This document shows, piece after piece, positions 8,955 through 18,027 of a stretch of DNA of 64,000 nucleotides. The number at the start of each line of letters is the position of its first letter. The first letter of the stretch is position 1. Source of the stretch: Polynucleobacter sp. MWH-UH2A (GTDB taxonomy: Bacteria; Pseudomonadota; Gammaproteobacteria; Burkholderiales; Burkholderiaceae); the NCBI RefSeq assembly GCF_018687195.1, contig NZ_CP061321.1, positions 310,001 to 374,000 of the forward strand, written 5' to 3'. The position numbers were made by a program, and so were the translations under genes. The notes below the pieces were generated by a model. It had not been told where the DNA came from, ran no database searches, and was given only the letters and a program-made list of their open reading frames with translations.

Positions 8955-10043
8955 ATGAAAAAAATTCTAAATATAGCAATTTTAGGGTGCGGGAGAGTCG
9001 CAGGGCATCACATAAAAGCAATTGAAAATAACCCCCTTCTTAATCTCGCTGCAGTTTGCGATCTAAGAGAGGATCGATTGGGAGAGTTAAGTGTTTCTGA
9101 TTCTATTCCCCGTTATACCAATTACCATTTAATGTATAGAAATCATCCAGAAATTGACGCGGTAGCCGTAATTACCCCTAGTGGAATGCATTTTGAGCAT
9201 GCCTTAGATGCAGTTAAAAAATATAAAAAGAGTGTAGTTATTGAGAAGCCTGTAGTAATGACAATATCTGAAGGTTTAGCATTGGAGCAAGCCGCACAAA
9301 ACGCTGGAGTTCAGATATTTCCAGTTCATCAATATCGATTTAACAATTGTGTACAGAGGGTGCGTAGGGCTATTCAGAATGATGAGTTGGGGAAAATAGT
9401 TGTAGCAACTGTCCGAATGCGTTGGTGTCGACCGCAAAGTTATTACGATAGGGATCCTTGGAGGGGGACTTACGCACTAGATGGGGGGTGTTGTACAAAC
9501 CAAGGCATACATCACTTAGATATGTTGCGATATCTTGTAGGGGAGGTTGAAAGTGTAAATGCAGTGATGAATACATATTCTGCAGAAATTGAGGCCGAGG
9601 ACGCAGTAGTCGCAACACTTAAATTCGAGGGAGGTGCTCTTGGTGTAGTCGAAATCACAACAGCAGCGCGTCCACATGACTATGAGTCATCTTTGTCAAT
9701 TGTTGGTACAAAGGGCTTGGCTATGATTGGAGGTTGGGCCACCGACAAGTTAGTAACTTTTTCGCCAAATCCAGAAGATCAAATAAAGTTCAGCGATACA
9801 TTTAATGATGCTTATGGGCTTGGCCATAACGATATTTATCAGGGCGTTTATGATGCATTAACGAAGTCAGGCGCCGCCGCTGTTGAATTTTTGGATGCTC
9901 AGAAAACAATACGCTTACTTCACTCATTTTATGAAAGTGATGAGCAAAAAAAATGGGTAAATGTAAATGAATGTAAAGGTTCAATTCGATTAGGAAAGGC
10001 AGATGAAAGATTGTCTAGCTTATATCGAACTTATGACGCATAA
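8955..10043 (+). CDS. Gfo/Idh/MocA-family oxidoreductase
   Basis: The 362-residue protein has an N-terminal Rossmann fold (AILGCGRVAGHH, residues 8-19) and the diagnostic EKPVVM motif. The C-terminal domain includes GGCCTNQGIHHLDMLRYL, supplying the histidines and aspartate typical of the family. Such NAD(P)-dependent enzymes oxidise or reduce hydroxyl groups of sugars and inositols, for example the 3-position of UDP-sugar acids. In the cassette it could act before the HisC-like aminotransferase, as the WbpB/WbpE pair does. That pairing is inference. Confidence 0.85.
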   Translation: MKKILNIAILGCGRVAGHHIKAIENNPLLNLAAVCDLREDRLGELSVSDSIPRYTNYHLMYRNHPEIDAVAVITPSGMHFEHALDAVKKYKKSVVIEKPVVMTISEGLALEQAAQNAGVQIFPVHQYRFNNCVQRVRRAIQNDELGKIVVATVRMRWCRPQSYYDRDPWRGTYALDGGCCTNQGIHHLDMLRYLVGEVESVNAVMNTYSAEIEAEDAVVATLKFEGGALGVVEITTAARPHDYESSLSIVGTKGLAMIGGWATDKLVTFSPNPEDQIKFSDTFNDAYGLGHNDIYQGVYDALTKSGAAAVEFLDAQKTIRLLHSFYESDEQKKWVNVNECKGSIRLGKADERLSSLYRTYDA

Positions 10044-10068
10044 AATTTTTTCAACTAAGGGAGTGTAC

Positions 10069-10806
10069 ATGTTCGATAGCAAAAATATAAAATACAAAAC
10101 TAAAGCTATCGAAAATTTTTACTCAAGTCATAGAATTAAATGGGATCAATTCTACCCTTCTGAAAAAGCCATATTCGAATCTCTAGCGATAAATTCCGAT
10201 ACTCGCATTTTAGATTTGGGATGTGGCTGCGGGGGTCTAGGCTTAGCATTAGCAGAACGTTTTTGCTCTGAGAGCTACACTGGGGTAGATATATCCCAGG
10301 CTGCCATAGCATCAGCAAAGCAGATGAATCCAAATGCAACTTTTATCTCCGGCGATATTTTGGAATTAAGCGATAAGGAATTGCCTAATAGTGCGTTTGA
10401 TATTGTGGTCTCTTTGAGTTGCGTAGATTGGAACATTGAATTTGAAAAAATGCTTAGTTTAGCTTGGTCATATGTCAGGCCTGGGGGCAGTCTAATAGCT
10501 ACATTTCGTTTAACTAACGATTTTGAAACTGAGCCCAAGAATTCAATAACAAAATCATACCAGTATATTAATTTTGACGGTAAGATGGACGGCGAAATTG
10601 CTCCATATGTTGTGTTAAATGCGAATAATTTGTTCTCTCGACTATTGAGTTTTTCTCCAAAATCAGTGACAGCCCATGGTTATTGGGGTAAGCCAAGCAA
10701 AAGTGCAGTAACTCCGTATAAAAAAATTTGTTTCTCAGCTTTTTCAATTCAAAAAAAATTACAGAATGAGTTGCATTTTGACCCAAATCAATTTAAATTT
10801 ACCTAA
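10069..10806 (+). CDS. Class I SAM-dependent methyltransferase
   Basis: The protein of about 245 residues has a textbook SAM-binding glycine-rich motif, LDLGCGCGGLGLALAE, near residue 45. An acidic strand end (GVDIS) and VRPGGSLIATFR follow. The ATG at 10069 is chosen because AAGGGAG lies seven to ten bases upstream; an upstream ATG at 10003 would overlap the oxidoreductase gene. The substrate is unknown. It is the third methyltransferase in the cassette, suggesting a heavily methylated surface sugar. Confidence 0.75.
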   Translation: MFDSKNIKYKTKAIENFYSSHRIKWDQFYPSEKAIFESLAINSDTRILDLGCGCGGLGLALAERFCSESYTGVDISQAAIASAKQMNPNATFISGDILELSDKELPNSAFDIVVSLSCVDWNIEFEKMLSLAWSYVRPGGSLIATFRLTNDFETEPKNSITKSYQYINFDGKMDGEIAPYVVLNANNLFSRLLSFSPKSVTAHGYWGKPSKSAVTPYKKICFSAFSIQKKLQNELHFDPNQFKFT

Positions 10807-10832
10807 AGAAATTGTAGGAAAATGAGCATATA

Positions 10833-12701
10833 GTGGTCGCACTTAAAGTTATCGATGATGGATTTTCCGCTGAAAGAAGCGATGACGAGAGTTTAGTTGT
10901 TTTTTGGTGTAGAAATTCCCAAGACCAAAATTTAAGTGAAAGGGTTATTTGTCTTCCTAATCTCATTGAAGATAAGGCAGATACTTTGAGGGCACGTTTT
11001 TTATCCCTTATCTACTCAATAGGAAATCGTGAAGTTGCTGGGATTAAACTAACAAAATACTTGGAGATTAGAGATAAATTTAGCTTTTGGTGGATGACTA
11101 GACTGTTTGAGAAGTGCAACTGGGATGCGTCACAACATTTATTTGATGTCATAAAACTAATGGCCCTTGAAGAATGGGCTAGAGATGCTCATTATGATCA
11201 GATTATTGTATATAGCCACAATATAAATTTAATCGAAACATTAAAAATATGGGCAAAAAAGGAAAAAAAATCATTCAAACTAATTAGTAAATCAAAAAAT
11301 GCACAAATCAAAAAAATAAAAAATTCTCTACTTAGTCCATTTATTCTTGTATACGGTACCCTATGGTTGGCGCATTACTATTTACGTAGGGCTTCTTTAA
11401 AGGGAGTTGGAGTAAGTGATGTCGCTTCTTCGGGCGCACTCATAACATTCATCTCATATTTATTTAATTGGCCGGATCAAGGTCAAGATAAATTTGGAAG
11501 TCAATTTTGGGGTTCGCTACCAAAGCTTCTTTCTAAAGAAAAAATAAAGACCAATTGGATTCATCTGTACGTCAAAGATAAAAAAATTCCAACTGCAAAA
11601 AAAGCTGCCAAAATTATTAATGATGAAAATATGCAATCTGGTGGTTTAGCAAATCATGCAGCTTTAGATTCTTTTTTCAGTATCAAGTTATTTGTAAGGA
11701 TTTTAAGGGATTGGATTGGGTTAATAAAGAAGTACAGGAGGCTTAAAAAATTCCGTTTTTATGATGAGCATTCATCAATTGATTTCACTCCATTTTTCGA
11801 GGTTGAGTGGCGAGATAGCATTATTGGTAGGTCAAGTTTAACCAATTTAATGAGCTTTAATTTATTAGAGGAATTAGTAACCAAGCTACCAAATCAAAAA
11901 ATTGGGATTTATCTTCAGGAAAATTGCCCTTGGGAGCTGGCTTTAAATTATTTGTGGAGACGGGCTGGTCATGGCAAATTAATTGGTGCTCCTCACAGCA
12001 CAATTTTATTTTGGGACCTACGCTACTTTCATGATCCGAGACTTCTAAAAATAGAGGGTAGGCAAGAAATTCCAATGCCTGACTGTATTGCTGTTAATGG
12101 GTTGGCTGCGCAGCAGATGTTAATAAAAGGTGGCTACCCCCAAGAGAGGATGGTAATGGTTGAGGCATTAAGATATTTATATCTTAATGATCAGGGTGGT
12201 CGCCGGTTGGGTGTGGCAAACGATGTGATGAAGATTCTTGTTCTGTGCGATTATACGATGTCAAGAACGGTTAATCAGCTTTCCTTGCTATTTAAGGCAC
12301 TCAATCGCCTTAAATTTAGTGTGGAAATTATCATTAAACCCCATCCTAATTGCCCAGTTGATATGGGGAATAGCATGCCTAAAAATTGTCAAATAAAAAA
12401 TGATCCAGTTTCAGAGCTATTGAAAAAATGCAATATCGCGTATACCACGGATGCAACTTCTGCATCGGTTGAGGCGTACCTCTTTGGGATTCCTGTAATC
12501 TCTGCAATCAACCCTTCTGGCTTCAATTTAAGTCCACTACGAGGTTATTCCAACGTAGTTTTTATTAGTGATGAGGTTGAGTTAAGCCAGGCAATTTTAA
12601 GCAAGAATAATATAATTAATTCTGAAAAGCACATTGCAGAAGTTAATTATTTTAATTTGGAGAGCGATTTGCCAAGATGGAGGAGTATATTGAATAAATA
12701 G
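10833..12701 (+). CDS. Large surface-carbohydrate biosynthesis protein, probable GT-B glycosyltransferase
   Basis: I do not recognise a characterised homologue of this 622-residue protein. From memory it resembles an uncharacterised family of surface-carbohydrate proteins (TIGR04326 type). The C-terminal third has KPHPN at 502-506 and a DATSASVEA segment near 540-548. This HP plus serine/threonine-Glu pattern is shared with CDP-glycerol transferases and the KpsS/KpsC Kdo transferases, which bind cytidine nucleotides. A CMP-sugar-using transferase would fit the cytidylyltransferase upstream; that is inference. It starts at a GTG. A hydrophobic stretch lies near residues 165-185. Confidence 0.5.
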   Translation: MVALKVIDDGFSAERSDDESLVVFWCRNSQDQNLSERVICLPNLIEDKADTLRARFLSLIYSIGNREVAGIKLTKYLEIRDKFSFWWMTRLFEKCNWDASQHLFDVIKLMALEEWARDAHYDQIIVYSHNINLIETLKIWAKKEKKSFKLISKSKNAQIKKIKNSLLSPFILVYGTLWLAHYYLRRASLKGVGVSDVASSGALITFISYLFNWPDQGQDKFGSQFWGSLPKLLSKEKIKTNWIHLYVKDKKIPTAKKAAKIINDENMQSGGLANHAALDSFFSIKLFVRILRDWIGLIKKYRRLKKFRFYDEHSSIDFTPFFEVEWRDSIIGRSSLTNLMSFNLLEELVTKLPNQKIGIYLQENCPWELALNYLWRRAGHGKLIGAPHSTILFWDLRYFHDPRLLKIEGRQEIPMPDCIAVNGLAAQQMLIKGGYPQERMVMVEALRYLYLNDQGGRRLGVANDVMKILVLCDYTMSRTVNQLSLLFKALNRLKFSVEIIIKPHPNCPVDMGNSMPKNCQIKNDPVSELLKKCNIAYTTDATSASVEAYLFGIPVISAINPSGFNLSPLRGYSNVVFISDEVELSQAILSKNNIINSEKHIAEVNYFNLESDLPRWRSILNK

Positions 12702-12714
12702 TGTGGTTTTAATA

Positions 12715-12722
12715 GGGGGGGG
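12715..12722 (+). repeat. Eight-G homopolymer forming the rfbG ribosome binding site
   Basis: An uninterrupted run of eight Gs preceded by A acts as the apparent Shine-Dalgarno sequence, six bases before the GTG start of the next gene. A two-codon frame (ATG at 12724, TGA overlapping the GTG) lies between. Homopolymers of this length can slip during replication, which would alter spacing. Confidence 0.4.
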
Positions 12723-12728
12723 TATGAA

Positions 12729-13826
12729 GTGAGTTTTAATAATGCATTTTTTAATAAAAGAGTTTTAATAACCGGACATACTGGTTTTAAGGGATCTTGG
12801 CTTCTAATTTGGCTCAAATTATTGGGGGCTAAGGTTGCAGGTTTATCATTAGAACCACCAACTAATCCATCGCATTATGAGGCTGCAAATTTACACGAAA
12901 ATATTACTGATTTGCGTGTAGATATTAGAGATAGGTCAGAAGTTCGAAGGGCTATACTAGAGCTTCAGCCTGATTTTATATTTCATTTGGCTGCTCAGGC
13001 CCTTGTTAGACGCTCTTATGATGATCCACTTGAAACATGGGAGACTAACCTCATGGGGACGCTAAATATCTTGGAGGGATTGAGAGCGCTTGATAAGCCA
13101 TGTTGTGCAGTGCTAATAACGAGCGATAAGTGTTATGACAATGTGGAATGGGTATGGGGCTATAGAGAGACTGACCCAATAGGTGGTCCAGATCCATATA
13201 GCGCATCAAAAGGCGCGGCAGAACTGGTTATTCGATCGCATATTCATTCATTCTTCCCAAAAACTACTTCAAAGGTTAGGATTGCTTCTGCTCGAGCTGG
13301 AAATGTTATTGGGGGTGGAGATTGGGGGGCTAATCGAATTATCCCCGATTGCGTGCGTGCTTGGGCCAAAAGTCAGGCGGTTGAACTAAGGAGCCCTAAC
13401 TCAACAAGACCTTGGCAACATGTATTAGAGCCTCTAAGTGGATATTTAAATCTTGCTATTGAACTAAATAAAAATCCTGATTTACATGGAGAGCCATTTA
13501 ATTTTGGACCATCAACATTAGAATCAAAAAGTGTTGAAGACCTTGTGAGGCAGATGGAAATTAATTGGAATTTGGTTAAGTGGAAGGATGTATCTAGGTC
13601 AGCAGAGGGGCCTTATGAGTCTGGTTTATTAAAGTTAAATTGTGATAAAGCGCTATTTCATCTCAAATGGCGCTCAGTGCTGACTTTTGAAGAGACTATT
13701 GAGTTAACTGCCAATTGGTATAAAACTTTTTACAGCGAAGCTGTACGAGTATATGAGTTAAGCGCCAATCAAATTAATACTTATGTCAGAAGCGCTAAGG
13801 AAAGAGGGGTAGCATGGGCTCAGTAG
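12729..13826 (+). CDS. rfbG: CDP-glucose 4,6-dehydratase
   Basis: The 365-residue protein has the distinctive CDP-glucose dehydratase start: VLITGHTGFKGSWL near residues 11-24, then LEPPTNPSHYE. It also has SDKCYDN and the active-site YxxxK as YSASK. It converts CDP-glucose to CDP-4-keto-6-deoxyglucose, the entry to CDP-linked dideoxy and deoxy sugars. The GTG start is supported by the G-rich binding site just upstream. rfbF lies two genes downstream and supplies CDP-glucose. rfbH, needed for 3,6-dideoxyhexoses, is not in the window. Confidence 0.9.
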   Translation: MSFNNAFFNKRVLITGHTGFKGSWLLIWLKLLGAKVAGLSLEPPTNPSHYEAANLHENITDLRVDIRDRSEVRRAILELQPDFIFHLAAQALVRRSYDDPLETWETNLMGTLNILEGLRALDKPCCAVLITSDKCYDNVEWVWGYRETDPIGGPDPYSASKGAAELVIRSHIHSFFPKTTSKVRIASARAGNVIGGGDWGANRIIPDCVRAWAKSQAVELRSPNSTRPWQHVLEPLSGYLNLAIELNKNPDLHGEPFNFGPSTLESKSVEDLVRQMEINWNLVKWKDVSRSAEGPYESGLLKLNCDKALFHLKWRSVLTFEETIELTANWYKTFYSEAVRVYELSANQINTYVRSAKERGVAWAQ

Positions 13827-14242
13827 AGGAAATTATAGTGACTCCATTGGCGCGCATTCCAGTTGTAGGGGGCGATGTTTTACGTGCAATGAAAAGCGAT
13901 GATATTGGGTATGTTAATTTTGGTGAGTCATATTTCTCAATTGTTCATCCTGGGGCGATCAAGGCATGGAAAAGACATTTGCTTATGACCTTAAATTTAG
14001 TTGTGCCAATAGGTTTAGTGAGATTTATATTCATTGATCAAAAAAATTCTAAGAGGGTGGAGGATATAGGCGTCGGTCGTTATAGTCGTATTACAGTTCC
14101 CCCTGGTATCTGGTTTGGTTTTAGGGGTATGTCAGAAGAAAATAGTTTGATACTTAATATTGCCGATATTAAGCATGATGAGACGGAAGTAGAGAGAAAA
14201 GATCTTGCTGAATATTCAATAGAATGGGGTGTAAAAAGATGA
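13814..14242 (+). CDS. dTDP-4-dehydrorhamnose 3,5-epimerase-like cupin
   Basis: This 142-residue single-domain cupin contains IKAWKRH near residues 50-56, a variant of the metal-independent RmlC/FdtA-type active-site strand, and VPPGIWFGF further on. Related short proteins sit between rfbG and rfbF in other clusters and probably epimerise or isomerise the CDP-4-keto-6-deoxyglucose product. It overlaps rfbG by 13 bases and rfbF by an ATGA, so the three genes form a coupled CDP-sugar unit. Epimerase versus ketoisomerase cannot be decided here. Confidence 0.7.
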   Translation: MGSVEEIIVTPLARIPVVGGDVLRAMKSDDIGYVNFGESYFSIVHPGAIKAWKRHLLMTLNLVVPIGLVRFIFIDQKNSKRVEDIGVGRYSRITVPPGIWFGFRGMSEENSLILNIADIKHDETEVERKDLAEYSIEWGVKR

Positions 14243-15009
14243 AGGTAGTGATTTTGGCCGGCGGACTTGGGACTCGATTGTCTGAGTATACGGATTTAAT
14301 ACCAAAACCGATGGTAACAGTAGGTGGGATGCCAATTATTTGGCACATTATGAAAACATATTCAAATTTTGGATTTAATGATTTTTGTATCGCCCTTGGA
14401 TACAAGGCCGAGATCATTAAAGATTACTTTTTAAATTTTAAAAAGTTAAATTCGGATTTTAGTATTAATCTTGGAAGCGGAGAAGTTAAATTACTTCAAG
14501 AGGATCCTGTAGGTTGGAATGTAACATTAATCGATACTGGGGCTTCGACTATGACTGGCGGAAGGCTAAAGAGAATGAAAAAGTATATTGGTAATGAGAC
14601 ATTTATGGTCACCTATGGTGATGGTGTTGCAAATATCAATATTCAAGAGCTTGTTAATTTTCATAAATCACATGGAAAAATGGTAACAGTTACGGCAGTA
14701 AGGCCATCAGCAAGGTTCGGGGAATTAAATATTGACGAACTTGGAAATGTCAGAAGCTTTAAAGAAAAGCCACAGATGCATCAGGGGTGGATAAATGGCG
14801 GCTTTTTTGTTTGTGAACCTAGTTTGTTGGATTTAATTGAAGATGACAGCGTTATGTTAGAGCATGAGCCATTGGAGGTGGCGTCAAAAAAGGGGGAGTT
14901 AATAGCATTCAAACATTCAGGGTATTGGCAGTGCATGGATACAAAGCGTGATCAGGATTTACTAAACTCTCAATTTAATGGTGGAGATCCTCCATGGCAT
15001 AGGTATTAA
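14239..15009 (+). CDS. rfbF: Glucose-1-phosphate cytidylyltransferase
   Basis: The 256-residue protein begins MKVVILAGGLGTRLSEYT, followed by IPKPMVTVGGMPIIWHIMK, the signature of RfbF. It makes CDP-glucose from CTP and glucose-1-phosphate. The ATG at 14239 overlaps the preceding stop and is preferred over an ATG at 14224 that adds five residues before the first strand. Length matches the family. It supplies the substrate of the CDP-glucose dehydratase encoded just upstream. Confidence 0.9.
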   Translation: MKVVILAGGLGTRLSEYTDLIPKPMVTVGGMPIIWHIMKTYSNFGFNDFCIALGYKAEIIKDYFLNFKKLNSDFSINLGSGEVKLLQEDPVGWNVTLIDTGASTMTGGRLKRMKKYIGNETFMVTYGDGVANINIQELVNFHKSHGKMVTVTAVRPSARFGELNIDELGNVRSFKEKPQMHQGWINGGFFVCEPSLLDLIEDDSVMLEHEPLEVASKKGELIAFKHSGYWQCMDTKRDQDLLNSQFNGGDPPWHRY

Positions 15010-15010
15010 A

Positions 15011-15796
15011 TTGACGAATAAGAGCCCTCTAGTTTCTATAGTATTAACTACATTCAACAGAAGAGTCTTGCTTCAGGAATCTCTCGAAGCAATATTAAAT
15101 CAATCTTTTGGAGATTTTGAACTCCTAATTGTTGATAACTTTTCTTCAGATGGTACTCAAGAGTATGTTAAAAATTTAGATGATAAAAGGATTCGATATT
15201 TTAGAAATAACAATCACGGTTGTATTTCCATTAATAGAAATTTTGGTTTAAGCAAGACAAATGGAAAATATATTTGCTTTTGTGATGACGACGATATTTG
15301 GATTGACAATAAGTTAGAAAAACAAATTGAATTTTTCATGAAAAATCCTACGGTGGATTTCTGTTGTACAAATTCTCAATATTTTTCTGGTAAAGATAAT
15401 TTACATTCACCAACATTTTCTGAGGGTTATTTATCAACAAATAACTTAATGTGGAGAAACAGTATCGCCACATCAAGCGTTATTGTTAAACGAGAAGTCT
15501 TTTCAAATTTAAATTATTTTGACGAAAGCGGAAAATATTATCCCTTCGATGACTATGAATTCTGGTTGAGAATTTCTATTGGTTATAAAATTTATCTAAT
15601 GAAATCAGTGCTTATAAGGTATCGAGTCAGCGGCTTAAATTACAGTCCACAAAAATTTAGAGGGACGAAGCTTAAGCTTAAAATACTTATAAGTTTTTAT
15701 GGAGCAGATGTAAATAAATTGTGGTTAACTTTTTGTGTTGGAGCAAGAATATTACAACTAACTTATCTTAGGTTTTTCAGGGTTGAAAGTGATTAG
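15011..15796 (+). CDS. Family 2 glycosyltransferase
   Basis: The GT-A fold is evident: LVSIVLTTFNRR near the N-terminus, a VDNFSSDGT segment, and FCDDDDIW, which holds the metal-binding DxD. An ATG at 14978 would overlap rfbF by 32 bases. The TTG at 15011, one base after the rfbF stop, gives the usual short MTNKSPLVS start and is preferred; neither has a strong binding site. It transfers one sugar of the repeat unit; donor and acceptor are unknown. Its last bases overlap the next gene. Confidence 0.85.
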   Translation: MTNKSPLVSIVLTTFNRRVLLQESLEAILNQSFGDFELLIVDNFSSDGTQEYVKNLDDKRIRYFRNNNHGCISINRNFGLSKTNGKYICFCDDDDIWIDNKLEKQIEFFMKNPTVDFCCTNSQYFSGKDNLHSPTFSEGYLSTNNLMWRNSIATSSVIVKREVFSNLNYFDESGKYYPFDDYEFWLRISIGYKIYLMKSVLIRYRVSGLNYSPQKFRGTKLKLKILISFYGADVNKLWLTFCVGARILQLTYLRFFRVESD

Positions 15797-17024
15797 GGGC
15801 GCTATAAATTACTTGCTTATATTTTTGTTATTGGTAATTTTGGTTTACCCAAGCTCAACAATTTTATTTCCACCAGATTCAATTGATCCTAGATCATTTT
15901 TTGTTGTAGTGGCACTAATAATAATATTTGAGTCTTTGTGGAAAAAAGATAAATCGTTCGGCGGACTGCACCATCAACTATTAATAATACTAATTTTTTT
16001 AAGTGAGATTTTTTTAATAGTTAAATATTTAATCGATTTCCAAGAGCTGTATATTTTCAGGAATATTATTATTGGTTTTATTTTGTTAGCAATGGTTACA
16101 AGAGGGGAAAAATTCATTCAAAATAAGATTTTTCAACTCATATCATTTTTATCTGTTGTTGTATTATTTTCTAATGCAGTATTATTCATTTATCTCTCAA
16201 ATTATGATATAAATTCAATTGAATTTTCTGTTATAAATTTGCGATATTTAAATCACCTAAATCCCGCAATTACTAGAACAGATTTTACTTACATAATTCC
16301 ATGGTACTTAACTACAATTCCAGTTGGGTATCTTGAAGATTTTTTTCTTGGTTTGAGCTACCAAAGATATAGTAACATATTTTCGGAATGGACTTATTTG
16401 TGGTATTATGTCTGCCCCATTTTAATTATACGCTCTCAAAAAAAATCAATTATAAATTTATTATGCATAATTCAAATAGTAATTATTTTGATTTTAGGTT
16501 TATCTGTATGGGGTCTTGGGTCTCTCATATTGAGTTATGTGATAGCTTATATAGCTAAGTTAATTAATTCATATAAACTACTAATTCTTGTTTTTATTTT
16601 TTCCGCGCCCCTTTTTTTCTTTGAATTATTTGATGTGGACGCTATCAAAATTTTATTAGATGGAATTGGCAGCTATCGATTTGAGCAGGTAAATTACTAT
16701 TTAGGGGGCTTTAACTTAAGTGAAATTACTTTATTCGGTAGTGTAACGCCCCCAGACTCTTTTGAGATTTTGTGGGGAGTGAACTATATTTTGTGGCAGT
16801 ACGGAATGGGTGGTTTTGGGCTTCTTATTTTATTGCAGATTTATGCTACTTGCATTGCGATAAAGATTCTATGTCGACCTGATGTTTTTAGCAATCAAGA
16901 TAGAAGCTTATCAACAACTTTAATTTTTCTTACTTTGATGGGATCGAAAACACCCATATTTTTTCCATTCCTCCAAATTCTTATTGCGTCAGTTTTGTCG
17001 AGAAAGCTATATTTAAAGAAATAA
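15783..17024 (+). CDS. Multi-pass membrane protein, candidate O-antigen polymerase (Wzy)
   Basis: The 413-residue product is very hydrophobic, with an estimated 10-12 membrane segments and longer polar stretches near residues 155-200 and 300-345 that could be periplasmic loops. Wzy polymerases have almost no sequence conservation and are called by this topology and context: one such gene beside a flippase and glycosyltransferases. The start is a TTG at 15783 or a GTG at 15789, both overlapping the upstream gene. Base composition is even more AT-rich than its neighbours, as usual for wzy. Confidence 0.65.
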   Translation: MKVIRGAINYLLIFLLLVILVYPSSTILFPPDSIDPRSFFVVVALIIIFESLWKKDKSFGGLHHQLLIILIFLSEIFLIVKYLIDFQELYIFRNIIIGFILLAMVTRGEKFIQNKIFQLISFLSVVVLFSNAVLFIYLSNYDINSIEFSVINLRYLNHLNPAITRTDFTYIIPWYLTTIPVGYLEDFFLGLSYQRYSNIFSEWTYLWYYVCPILIIRSQKKSIINLLCIIQIVIILILGLSVWGLGSLILSYVIAYIAKLINSYKLLILVFIFSAPLFFFELFDVDAIKILLDGIGSYRFEQVNYYLGGFNLSEITLFGSVTPPDSFEILWGVNYILWQYGMGGFGLLILLQIYATCIAIKILCRPDVFSNQDRSLSTTLIFLTLMGSKTPIFFPFLQILIASVLSRKLYLKK

Positions 17025-17028
17025 ACAT

Positions 17029-18027
17029 ATGAAAAAAAAAGTTCTGGTCACTGGGTCTGATGGATTTATCGGGTCTCATTTAGTTGAGGCATTGGTAAGA
17101 AAGGGTTTTGATGTCCGCGCTTTTATTTTATATAACTCCTTTAACTCATGGGGTTGGCTCGATAATTGCGCGCCAGATGTAAATGGCAAGTTTGAGGTTT
17201 TTGCTGGCGATATAAGGGATCCTGCTGGCGTTAGATCAGCAATGCAGGGGTGCGATGCGGTGTTGCATTTGGCCGCATTAATTGCCATTCCTTACTCTTA
17301 TTACTCGCCAGATACTTATGTGGAGACTAATATACGCGGGACATTAAATATATTGCAGGCTGCTCGGGATTTAGGTGTTAAGGTCATTCACACATCTACG
17401 AGTGAGGTTTACGGTACGGCAAAATTTGTACCAATTACAGAGAGTCACCCTTTGCAGGGTCAATCACCCTACTCTGCTACTAAGATTGGCGCAGATCAAC
17501 TCGCACTTTCTTTTTATAGTTCATTTGATTTGCCTGTTACGGTAATCCGTCCTTTCAATACTTATGGTCCAAGGCAATCTGCCAGGGCTGTGATACCTAC
17601 AATAATTGGGCAAATTGCTGCAGGGGGTTCCCAAATTAAGCTTGGTGCAAGTAGTCCTACCAGAGACTTTAACTATGTAATGGATACTGTAAATGGATTT
17701 ATCGCCGCTTTAAATTCTAGCAACGGAATAGGAGAGGTTATAAATTTGGGAAGTAACTATGAGATATCCATCGTTGATACGGTAAAACTAATCGCACAGG
17801 TTATGAATCGTGAAGTAAGCATCATTAGTGACGAGCAGAGATTAAGGCCTGATAAAAGCGAGGTTGAGAGACTTTGGGCATCAAATAAAAAGGCTCACGA
17901 CCTTTTGGGTTGGAGTCCAGAATATGGGGGGCTGGAAGGTTTCTCGCGTGGGCTGGCCAAAACGATACAGTGGTTCTCGGTACCAGAGAATCTCGCAAAA
18001 TATAAAGTTGATATCTACAATGTCTAA
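17029..18027 (+). CDS. LegB-like nucleotide-sugar 4,6-dehydratase
   Basis: The 332-residue extended SDR has VTGSDGFIGSHL at residues 6-17, then YNSFNSWGWLD, TSTSEVYG and YxxxK as YSATK. The NSFNSWGWLD stretch is characteristic of LegB-type GDP/UDP-N-acetylglucosamine 4,6-dehydratases and close relatives. Other legionaminic acid genes (LegC, LegI, LegG) are not seen in the window, so the product may instead be reduced by the SDR encoded at 18726. It starts four bases after the candidate polymerase gene and overlaps the next gene by eight bases. Confidence 0.8.
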   Translation: MKKKVLVTGSDGFIGSHLVEALVRKGFDVRAFILYNSFNSWGWLDNCAPDVNGKFEVFAGDIRDPAGVRSAMQGCDAVLHLAALIAIPYSYYSPDTYVETNIRGTLNILQAARDLGVKVIHTSTSEVYGTAKFVPITESHPLQGQSPYSATKIGADQLALSFYSSFDLPVTVIRPFNTYGPRQSARAVIPTIIGQIAAGGSQIKLGASSPTRDFNYVMDTVNGFIAALNSSNGIGEVINLGSNYEISIVDTVKLIAQVMNREVSIISDEQRLRPDKSEVERLWASNKKAHDLLGWSPEYGGLEGFSRGLAKTIQWFSVPENLAKYKVDIYNV

